A stretch of DNA of 38,615 nucleotides from Euryarchaeota archaeon UBA130 (GTDB lineage Archaea; Thermoplasmatota; Poseidoniia; Poseidoniales; Thalassarchaeaceae). The notes beneath the pieces are model-generated. The model ran no database searches, was not told the origin of the DNA, and was given only the letters and a program-made list of their open reading frames with translations. Shown piece by piece: positions 16,210 through 23,035 of this stretch. The translations under genes were made by a program, and so were the position numbers. Every line of letters starts with the position of its first letter. Position 1 is the first letter of the stretch. The stretch lies in contig DAVY01000026.1 of assembly GCA_002505775.1 (NCBI GenBank), positions 4,722-43,336 of the forward strand, given 5' to 3'.

Positions 16210-17757
16210 CTAATTTGGTAGGAAGTAGAGGCCGTCACGTAACTCTACCTTGCCAGACGAAACCAGTGACTTGAGGTGGGACAAAGTTTGATCCAACGAG
16301 AGAATTGGATGCGCGTCAGGAGTGTCAAGATATGCATATTCTGCTATTCCCCCCAATGAATCTATCCCAGAGGCCACGGCCTCCAGGACCTTCTCGTGTC
16401 TGGAAGTCCTGTGTCTGATGTATCTCCCCAATAGCTTTCTCGGATTTGTGCAAGGGGGCCCATGGCCCGGGAAAAGCATTGTAGGGGACATTTCATTGAG
16501 TCTCTTCAGACCTTTGATGTATGATGACATATCCCCTTCAGATGACGGTACAAGAATCGTACCGATGACCACGCAGTTATCCCCACTCACTATTCCTGAC
16601 TCGCTGACTAAGCAGATGTGTCCAGGGCAATGACCGGGGGTTTCTATGACGTCCCATGTAGACCTTTCAGTAGGCCCCTCGAGAACTATTTTGTCCCCTT
16701 CGCTTAGGATTTTGAATGGGTACTCCGGGGGTAACGATTGAATAGTCTCACGACTAGCCCAAACAGGAGCATCATAAACATCGGATATCATGTCTAGGTT
16801 CCCGACATGGTCAGGGTGCCTATGAGTGAAAACAGTCGCAATAATGGCCGAACCCATAGAGGTCACATGATCGATTTTCTTCTTCAGAATTTCCAAAGAA
16901 TCGAGTGTTTTAGATGATGGGTCAACCACCACACACTCCCCTCCTAATTCCCCGATGATGTAACAGTTGGTATGTGTCGAAGGAGGAATAGTTTCCGTTC
17001 TCAGCGGAAAGGCTTCTACACCCGGAGCAAACTCAATCCTATGATCGCCAGAAGGAGGCTCAGAACTAAGCTTGTCACAAGCCTTGAGGAGATCACCGCT
17101 TTCAGATATCCCATTGGCCAAATCTCTGATGAGTGTCACAATTGGAGGAGGGATTCTGATTTGGTTCCTCTCCCACTTTTCTATCAGAACATCAGGCCTC
17201 CACCACTTGAAGTCGTCGAATTCAGACCTGCCCGGCGGGAATGAGGGAGAGACGGTCGACTTTCCCATAGGGACATGGAAAAAGTAGTTCTGGAATCTTC
17301 TAGGTGAGAACGGGGGGGTTGTCCTGTCTGTAACCATCTGGGACTGGAACATTTCGATTTTTATTGATCCGTCTTGGACTAGTCTCAGCCATTCCGCTTT
17401 GTCCCCACAAACTAGTTCCCTGACCTCAGGCGTAACTTGGATAATGTTGCCCTTGCCGTCAGGAGATAGGCCAACCTCCTCAACCATTTCCCTCAACAAA
17501 GCAAAACAGGCCAACTCGTATTTCCCCTCAACTCCCAATTTTCCTCCGAGAACCTTGGCTGAATGCCTATCTTCATCACAAATTCCTCCGCCGGGAAATG
17601 CCCAATAATCGGGGAAGCTCACCAGTTCAGGTACCCTGTGGCCCAGCAGAATTTCGTGCCCATCTTCGCATTCCCTACTGAGTACCACAGACGCCGACCG
17701 AAGGACTTCTGGTGCCTTAATAGGAGGTAGATTCACGCCTTCCGGCAACTCGCCCAT
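16210..17757 (-). CDS. Nudix hydrolase - metallo-beta-lactamase fusion protein (LACTB2-like C-terminal part)
   Basis: A 515-residue two-enzyme fusion. The N-terminal Nudix domain (about 15-210) has a fully canonical box: G75, E81, R89-E90, E93-E94, G96. Nudix enzymes cleave nucleoside diphosphates linked to another group. The C-terminal part is a metallo-beta-lactamase domain: THRHPDH (zinc HxHxDH, about 310), GHCPGH, GDNC and FPGHGPP. It is followed by a short region resembling the winged-helix end of LACTB2-type endoribonucleases and hydroxyacylglutathione hydrolase-like proteins (HRTSRHEKVLEAV). In humans LACTB2 is an RNA endonuclease, but the Nudix partner points to a nucleotide or CoA-ester clean-up role. 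Both active sites look intact. It starts with ATG at 17757, divergent from the aldo/keto reductase over only 52 bases. Confidence 0.85.
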   Translation of the reverse strand: MGELPEGVNLPPIKAPEVLRSASVVLSRECEDGHEILLGHRVPELVSFPDYWAFPGGGICDEDRHSAKVLGGKLGVEGKYELACFALLREMVEEVGLSPDGKGNIIQVTPEVRELVCGDKAEWLRLVQDGSIKIEMFQSQMVTDRTTPPFSPRRFQNYFFHVPMGKSTVSPSFPPGRSEFDDFKWWRPDVLIEKWERNQIRIPPPIVTLIRDLANGISESGDLLKACDKLSSEPPSGDHRIEFAPGVEAFPLRTETIPPSTHTNCYIIGELGGECVVVDPSSKTLDSLEILKKKIDHVTSMGSAIIATVFTHRHPDHVGNLDMISDVYDAPVWASRETIQSLPPEYPFKILSEGDKIVLEGPTERSTWDVIETPGHCPGHICLVSESGIVSGDNCVVIGTILVPSSEGDMSSYIKGLKRLNEMSPTMLFPGHGPPCTNPRKLLGRYIRHRTSRHEKVLEAVASGIDSLGGIAEYAYLDTPDAHPILSLDQTLSHLKSLVSSGKVELRDGLYFLPN

Positions 17758-17809
17758 AGGCTTTCGAAGAGATACGTGCCTTCAACATGGCGCGGCAATG
17801 ATTGATTAG

Positions 17810-18682
17810 ATGCCCCGACTCCACAAAGACATGAGTTACATGGTCACGATAGGGCACAAAGATACCAAAACCGGAGAAATGACATCAGAATTGGAGATGC
17901 CGAACTTCGGACTTGGAGTCTACCTAATGAAGGAGCCCGGAGAGTGCAAATCCGCTGTATCCCACGCAATTAATTCTGGATACAGACTGATAGATACAGC
18001 CATGGCATATGGAAATGAGGAAGAGGTTGGGCAGGCAATCAGAGAATCAGACGTCCCAAGAGAGGAAATTTTCGTAGTGACAAAACTCCGAAGGCCCCAT
18101 GCGACGGGATATGAAGAAGTCTTACGGAGATGTCGGGAGAGTATGGAGAACCTTGGAATTGGCCCAATAGACCTCTATTTGGTTCACGCCCCCCCAGAGG
18201 ATATCACTGCCAGAGAACCAGTCTGGAAAGCAATGGAGCAATGTCTAGAGCGGGGATGGGTTCGTTCCATCGGGGTTAGTAATTATGGCAATCACCACCT
18301 AGAGGATATGCTAAATTATGCCAGAATAATGCCTGCAGTCAACCAGATAGAGATCAACCCATGGTTGCAAAGACCCTCATTGATTTCAGCCACAATAGAA
18401 TCAGGAGCTACGCCAATGGCGTACTCCCCCCTAGCTAGAGGGCACAAGGTAAGAGACCCCTCACTTGTCCAAATTGCGGAAATCCTAGGTTGTACCCCTG
18501 CCCAAGTAGCCATAAAGTGGTGCATAGATTCAGGAGCGATTACGATACCAAAATCAAGCAATCCCGATAGAATCGTGGAGAATTTCCATTCCCAGAACAT
18601 CGATATCACACCTGTAATGGAACAACTCCAATCCATGGACGAGAACTACGTCTCTGGCTGGGATCCCACAGTCGAGATATGA
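17810..18682 (+). CDS. Aldo/keto reductase
   Basis: A 290-residue NADPH-dependent oxidoreductase of the AKR superfamily that reduces aldehydes or ketones. The catalytic tetrad is Asp62, Tyr67 (DTAMAYGNE), Lys92 (TKLRR) and His126 (LVHAPPE), and IPKSSNPDRI near residue 250 is the NADPH 2'-phosphate site. The closest relatives by pattern are 2,5-diketo-gluconate reductase-like AKRs. Start is uncertain: the family usually begins close to the MPNFGLG strand, so the in-frame ATGs at 17831 and 17840 are possible, and TTGATTAG at 17802-17809 might be a TATA-like box for them. The next gene begins nine bases after its stop, so the two probably share a transcript. Confidence 0.88.
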   Translation: MPRLHKDMSYMVTIGHKDTKTGEMTSELEMPNFGLGVYLMKEPGECKSAVSHAINSGYRLIDTAMAYGNEEEVGQAIRESDVPREEIFVVTKLRRPHATGYEEVLRRCRESMENLGIGPIDLYLVHAPPEDITAREPVWKAMEQCLERGWVRSIGVSNYGNHHLEDMLNYARIMPAVNQIEINPWLQRPSLISATIESGATPMAYSPLARGHKVRDPSLVQIAEILGCTPAQVAIKWCIDSGAITIPKSSNPDRIVENFHSQNIDITPVMEQLQSMDENYVSGWDPTVEI

Positions 18683-18691
18683 GGTTTAAGC

Positions 18692-18871
18692 ATGAATCAG
18701 CCTGAGACTATTGAAGAGGAATTAGCAATAATCGCAGAGGCCATAGAGGCAGGAATAGATCCCTTCCCCCCGAAAAAGGAAGAGTCAGTATGGGTCAGGT
18801 CGTCACTGGGCTGGTTCATGATTATCATCATATTCAGTTGGGTCTCACAAATACTCTACAGGTCCTTGTGA
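18692..18871 (+). CDS. Small single-pass membrane protein (59 residues)
   Basis: An ORF below usual length cutoffs but well supported. It starts with ATG nine bases after the aldo/keto reductase stop and is preceded by GAGG. The protein has an acidic amphipathic N-terminal helix (PETIEEELAIIAEAIEAG), a PFPPKKEE linker, and a C-terminal membrane helix (GWFMIIIIFSWVSQIL) ending in a basic RSL. The membrane orientation is most likely N-terminus inside by the positive-inside rule applied to both flanks, but this is uncertain. The stop lies two bases before the 3' end of the convergent tRNA gene. No family recognised. Confidence 0.6.
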   Translation: MNQPETIEEELAIIAEAIEAGIDPFPPKKEESVWVRSSLGWFMIIIIFSWVSQILYRSL

Positions 18872-18872
18872 T

Positions 18873-18948
18873 TGGTAGTCCCTCCCGGATTCGAACCAGG
18901 GTCATGGCATCCAGAGTGCCATATGATGGACCACTACACTAAGGGACT
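18873..18948 (-). tRNA. tRNA-Gln (anticodon CUG), CCA encoded
   Basis: Read on the minus strand, AGTCCCT and AGGGACT form a perfect seven-pair acceptor stem (18948-18942 and 18883-18877). The TTCGAAT T-loop lies on a five-pair stem (with one T-G). The anticodon loop CTCTGGA is on a TGGCA/TGCCA stem, which gives anticodon CTG. A discriminator A is followed by an encoded CCA (18875-18873). There is no intron. The D-stem is weak (G-T and T-A pairs) but the D-loop carries the conserved GG. Upstream on the minus strand, GAAATAATGG at about -30 is the likely promoter box. In archaea Gln is normally made on this tRNA by the GatDE amidotransferase. Confidence 0.93.
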
Positions 18949-19001
18949 AGCATCATTCCGACACAGGTCCATTATTTCAACGAATCCGAGTGATTCAATA
19001 A

Positions 19002-20030
19002 TCATCTTGCCCTGAAACCAGCATTAACCTCTTCCAGACTCTCAGGGCTTGGCCTCAATTCATCCTCGGAGAGGCCCATTAGCGGAGTCTGTGTTAATCC
19101 CAGAGTATCAGTTGCCGTTGGCTGATCGGGATTGTAGTAAAGCAACCCCGTAACGTGCCTCCCATCTTGGGTGGCTTCATGGATGGCCCTCAAGGCCGCT
19201 ACCGCGTCCCTTGGATCATGGTCATCAGAAACCGTCTCCAGCCTCAGTGTAGAGCCGTCAAAGAGAGAAATATCGCTGAATTCGCCCTCCGGGACCTCGA
19301 CCTCAGAGAGAGGGGAAAAGTGAGGTATGTAATCTACTATGTGCAAGACCTCGTCATTAGACTTGACATAATTGTAGGACCTGTACGACTCATCATTGTT
19401 GGCGAAGGTAACGCAGGGCGATATGACATCGATAATTGCCATACCCCTATGGCTCATTGCAGCCCTAAGAAGGGCGGTCAATTGCTTCTTGCTACCTGAG
19501 AACGACCTTGCCACAAACGTGCAACCCAAGTTAACAGCCATCGCACAGAGGTCTATTGGGGCCTGCTCGTTAGCAGTCCCCTTCTTCTTCTTGGAGCCCT
19601 TCTCAACTGTAGCACTGTACTGTCCCTTTGTCAATCCGTAAACACCATTGTTCTCGATGATGTAAACCATGTCTAGGTTTCTTCTAATCGCGTGTATAAA
19701 TTGTCCAATTCCTATGCTGGCGGTGTCCCCGTCTCCAGATACTGCGATGAAGGACAGGTCCTTGTTCACCATATTCGCACCCGTGGTTACCGAGGGCATC
19801 CTCCCATGAACAGTGTTGAATCCATGACTCTTAGCCAGGAAGTAGGCAGGTGTCTTTGAGGAGCAACCTATTCCACTCATTTTCGCTATTCCTTCAGGCT
19901 TGATCCCATTCTCCCAAGCCGCTTGAATGATGATATTTGATATCTGGTCGTGCCCACACCCCGGGCATAGGGATGATTTGCCACCTTTGTATTCGGACTT
20001 CTCGAGATTGAGAACATTTAGTTTGACCAT
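19002..20030 (-). CDS. korB: 2-Oxoacid (2-oxoglutarate):ferredoxin oxidoreductase, beta subunit
   Basis: The TPP-binding beta chain of a CoA-dependent 2-oxoacid:ferredoxin oxidoreductase. The enzyme oxidatively decarboxylates 2-oxoglutarate or a similar 2-oxo acid to the acyl-CoA and reduces ferredoxin. The [4Fe-4S] cysteines appear as CPGCG (22, 25), GIGCSS and SPCVTF, and the TPP motif as GDGD...ENNGVYGLTKGQ. The first ATG of the open frame (20108) lies inside korA. The ATG at 20030 is preferred: it starts four bases after the korA stop, and GGGGTGA, spanning that stop, forms its ribosome site. It has 342 residues, with a C-terminal extension beyond the minimal length. Translational coupling with korA is evident. 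Confidence 0.9.
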   Translation of the reverse strand: MVKLNVLNLEKSEYKGGKSSLCPGCGHDQISNIIIQAAWENGIKPEGIAKMSGIGCSSKTPAYFLAKSHGFNTVHGRMPSVTTGANMVNKDLSFIAVSGDGDTASIGIGQFIHAIRRNLDMVYIIENNGVYGLTKGQYSATVEKGSKKKKGTANEQAPIDLCAMAVNLGCTFVARSFSGSKKQLTALLRAAMSHRGMAIIDVISPCVTFANNDESYRSYNYVKSNDEVLHIVDYIPHFSPLSEVEVPEGEFSDISLFDGSTLRLETVSDDHDPRDAVAALRAIHEATQDGRHVTGLLYYNPDQPTATDTLGLTQTPLMGLSEDELRPSPESLEEVNAGFRAR

Positions 20031-20034
20031 ATCT

Positions 20035-21813
20035 TCACCCCTCCAGTACCTCGAAAACCCTGTTTGCATACTCCCTAGCCTTCGGAGGTAGCCCGTCACT
20101 GTATGCAACAGAGTGTACCTTAGGAATCAAATGTGAGGGTAGCTCTTTCCTGAGAATTCCATAAAGCTGACCATCTCGATTTATCTCCATAACAACTACC
20201 CTGTCATGTCTCTCGATGAACTGCTCAACCTCTGAGTGGTATGGAAGTGCCCTGACTCTGCAGGTGCTGACAGACAACCCCCTTTCTTCTAGCAGGTCGT
20301 CAATCTCCACGATCGAGTTCTCCATTGATCCGTAGAAGATTATCCCAACGTCACCTTCATCCTCCTCACGGATAACTGGAGCAGGTAAGATGTCTCTTGA
20401 TCCATCTATCTTCCTCTTTAGGCGTTGCATGGCCTCGTAGTATACTTGAGGGTCTTCGGAGTAAATGCCATCTTCATCATGCCCAGTTCCCCTGTAAAGT
20501 ATCGGGGCTAATCCACTGCCTGGCAGGGTTCTGTGCGCGATTCCATCGCCGTCAACATCCCTGTACCTGCCGAAGTTCGGAATCGCGTCCATTTCCTTCT
20601 GGGTCCTAATCACCTTCCCTCGATCCATGTCTTGATCGGGGTAAACGAACCCGGAAGTACTCCATCTGTTCATTCCCAGATCGAGATCACCGAATCCGAA
20701 GACTAGAGTTTGGAACCTCTCTGCATAATCGAAGGCCCTCCATCCGAATTCGAAGCACTCATCCACAGTACCGGGAATGAGTACAATATGCTGTGTGTCT
20801 CCGTGACTGGCCTCGTAGCACATTGCCAGATCTCCTTGTTGCGTTCTTGTCGGTAATCCAGTCGAGGGACCAGTCCTGTTGATATCCCAAATGACTCCGG
20901 GAACTTCCGAGAAGTAGAATAGCCCGATGAACTCTGACATTAGGGAGATCCCCGGTCCACTGGTGCAAGTCATGCCCCTACCGCCTGCCCATCCAGCCCC
21001 CAGGACCATGCCCGCGGCTGCAAGCTCGTCCTCTGCCTGTACTACAGCGCAGGTGGAACCTCCATCTTCTCCCTGCCTGAGCTTGGGAATCCATTTTATT
21101 ATTGACTCTGCTAGGGAGGATGAAGGGGTAATTGGGTACCATGAGAGCATATTTATGCCCCCGTAGATGCAACCAAGTGCTGTGGCTTCATTCCCCTCAA
21201 TCAGGAAAGTTTCATCCGATTTCTCTCTTGATTGGACCGAATATCTTGACACATCCCCCCAGTTCTCGGAGGCATATGAACGAGCCTCTGAAATTGCTTG
21301 GAGATTCATGGAGATTGCATTTTCCTTGCCTCTGAATTGTTGCTCTACTGCACTTGCGATAGAATCCTCTTCAATTCCCAGTAGGTGTGCTATACCTCCC
21401 ACATAGTACATGTTCGCCATCAGCCTCGCCATCTTCGGGCTTATCCCTCTGGCCATTGTAGTCATTGGCATTCCTAGACAAATACAATCGTCCCGATCGA
21501 CAGGCAGCTTCGCATCCTCATTGTAGATGATAATGGTCCCCGGGTCCAATGATGCCAAGTCTTTCTCCCATGTATCCTTGTTCATTACAATCTGGATATT
21601 TGTTTCATCACCCGGTGCCTGATAGCCTCTGTCGCTGGCCCGAATGATGAACCAGGTAGGCAGACCAGAGATATTGCTTGGAAAGAGATTCTTTCCGCTG
21701 ACCGGGACACCCATCTCGAATAGAGAGTGGAGTATAATCAGATTGGCTGATTGTGACCCAGTACCATTCGCAGTTGCAACGTTGATTGTGAAATCGTTGT
21801 AGATTTTGTCCAT
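20035..21813 (-). CDS. korA: 2-Oxoacid (2-oxoglutarate):ferredoxin oxidoreductase, fused gamma-alpha subunit
   Basis: The partner of KorB with gamma and alpha parts fused in one 592-residue chain, as in the Sulfolobus/Halobacterium-type enzymes. The N-terminal part (about 1-200) is the gamma (CoA-binding) domain and includes GTGSQSANLI. The alpha part begins about 210 with GNEATALGCIYGG and the YPITPSS motif that marks the two-subunit 2-oxoacid:ferredoxin enzymes. A typical SGPGISLM loop and a C-terminal transketolase-like domain follow. ATG at 21813 is used; the frame stays open 58 codons farther upstream but that part overlaps the divergent cyclophilin gene and lacks family similarity. It supplies succinyl-CoA for the TCA cycle next to aconitase. 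Substrate could also be pyruvate or a branched 2-oxo acid. Confidence 0.9.
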   Translation of the reverse strand: MDKIYNDFTINVATANGTGSQSANLIILHSLFEMGVPVSGKNLFPSNISGLPTWFIIRASDRGYQAPGDETNIQIVMNKDTWEKDLASLDPGTIIIYNEDAKLPVDRDDCICLGMPMTTMARGISPKMARLMANMYYVGGIAHLLGIEEDSIASAVEQQFRGKENAISMNLQAISEARSYASENWGDVSRYSVQSREKSDETFLIEGNEATALGCIYGGINMLSWYPITPSSSLAESIIKWIPKLRQGEDGGSTCAVVQAEDELAAAGMVLGAGWAGGRGMTCTSGPGISLMSEFIGLFYFSEVPGVIWDINRTGPSTGLPTRTQQGDLAMCYEASHGDTQHIVLIPGTVDECFEFGWRAFDYAERFQTLVFGFGDLDLGMNRWSTSGFVYPDQDMDRGKVIRTQKEMDAIPNFGRYRDVDGDGIAHRTLPGSGLAPILYRGTGHDEDGIYSEDPQVYYEAMQRLKRKIDGSRDILPAPVIREEDEGDVGIIFYGSMENSIVEIDDLLEERGLSVSTCRVRALPYHSEVEQFIERHDRVVVMEINRDGQLYGILRKELPSHLIPKVHSVAYSDGLPPKAREYANRVFEVLEG

Positions 21814-21961
21814 TGAACTTATTCCCCGTCGCCCGAACGCAAGTGTCCTCGCAACCCCCTGCGACATGAGCCCGGTATTAGCCGTTCCCCCGCCATATGC
21901 TCGAATTTTACGTCCGGGACCTTCCGTTGCCGTTTTGAAGGAAACCAGCCTCGCGCTCCAT
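21814..21961. promoter_or_regulatory. Divergent promoter region of korA and the cyclophilin gene
   Basis: 148 bases between the chosen starts. Both frames stay open through it, so the starts rest on protein similarity rather than stops. GAATTTTACG (21902-21911) is A/T-rich and could be the shared promoter core. GGGGAATAAG, a weak ribosome site, precedes korA on the minus strand. No other gene seen here. Confidence 0.4.
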
Positions 21962-22972
21962 ATGCCCGCACCGGTAGAGCTCGCCAATTCTTGGTCCTCA
22001 GCAGAAGTAATGATGCAAAAAGGAGATCATAGTTCAGCTTTAGATGAACTTAGAACTTCGTGGGATCTCTGTGAGAACGACACTCAAAGGGCTAAGACTC
22101 TGAAGATGGCTGGTGATGCGGGCACTGCTCTGGGAGTAGAAGATCCAGACATGCAGAGGGTTCACTGGAGGAAGGCCCTGAAGAGCTACAGGAACTCCAT
22201 GAAGATGGACCAGAATAAAGAAACCAGAAAGGCCATGAATAATCTCTCGTCCATGATGGATGCTAATGCTATCTCAAGGGGAGTTGGTTTCCAACTCATG
22301 GATGAGGGAAATCCCACCCCATTTGGCCTATTCGCAATAGTTGCGGTGATAATGATGTCTCTGGTTGCAGTAAAGGTAATTTCCGATATGTTGACTGAGG
22401 AAGAAGGAAATCCAGTTGTTTCAATGGAGGTGTCCTACGTAGACTCTGAAACTGGTCAGCGTACTTTGGGGACTATCGATATTGAGCTCTTCCAGGACGA
22501 TGCCCCTGTTCATGTTGAGAACATGGTATTGCATGCTTCTCAGGGAAATTATGACAACACAATCTTCCACAGAATCATAGATGATTTCATGAACCAAGGA
22601 GGAGACATTGACAACCAAGATGGTAGAGGTGGTAATGCTGCGAAGTGGTTTGGATACTGTAACGGCGAGAGTCGAAGTAGCTCTTCAGCTTGCGAACAGA
22701 GTCAGTGGACGATACCTGATGAGGCAAATAACGGCCTCAAACACGGTCCCGGAAAACTAGCAATGGCCAAGACCAGCGCTGCTAATACTGGCGGTAGCCA
22801 GTTCTACATCGTGCCAACGGGAAGTACGCCCAGCCATCTCGATGGCGTTCACACCGTGTTTGGAAAGGTAACAAGTGGAATGTCTCACGTGGATGCAATA
22901 AATGAAGTTCAGACTGGTGACAATGACAAGCCCATTGATGATGTTATTCTCCTGTCAGTTTCCGTGAACTAG
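21962..22972 (+). CDS. Membrane-anchored cyclophilin-type peptidyl-prolyl isomerase with TPR-like N-terminal region
   Basis: A 336-residue protein with no signal peptide. The N-terminal 115 residues look like two TPR-like helical repeats (AEVMMQKGDHSSALDELRTSW and the segment around WRKALKSYRNSM). A single membrane helix at about 121-142 (FGLFAIVAVIMMSLVAVKVI) follows, and a complete cyclophilin domain at about 153-336. Cyclophilin hallmarks are the FHRIIDDFMNQGGD block (catalytic Arg), GSQFYIV and HLDGVHTVFGKV. An insertion between these with two cysteines (YCNGESRSSSSACEQ) may form a disulfide. The topology is probably N-in, C-out, so the isomerase would fold exported proteins. The frame is open to 21806; the ATGs at 21962, 22010 and 22013 are all possible. 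Confidence 0.85.
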   Translation: MPAPVELANSWSSAEVMMQKGDHSSALDELRTSWDLCENDTQRAKTLKMAGDAGTALGVEDPDMQRVHWRKALKSYRNSMKMDQNKETRKAMNNLSSMMDANAISRGVGFQLMDEGNPTPFGLFAIVAVIMMSLVAVKVISDMLTEEEGNPVVSMEVSYVDSETGQRTLGTIDIELFQDDAPVHVENMVLHASQGNYDNTIFHRIIDDFMNQGGDIDNQDGRGGNAAKWFGYCNGESRSSSSACEQSQWTIPDEANNGLKHGPGKLAMAKTSAANTGGSQFYIVPTGSTPSHLDGVHTVFGKVTSGMSHVDAINEVQTGDNDKPIDDVILLSVSVN

Positions 22973-23035
22973 TTACCTTGTCCCTCACGCAGTCAAGTTG
23001 ATGGGCAACCCTCTCGCCCGTAGGTATGGGTGTAC

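Noticed and set aside
20031..20108. Longer korB reading starting at 20108
   Set aside because: It overlaps the last 70 or so bases of korA, the extra 26 residues do not match the family, and ATG 20030 has a ribosome site.
21814..21987. Longer korA N terminus up to 21987, and a longer cyclophilin from 21806
   Set aside because: The two extensions overlap each other on opposite strands and neither resembles its family; the region is better read as a divergent promoter.
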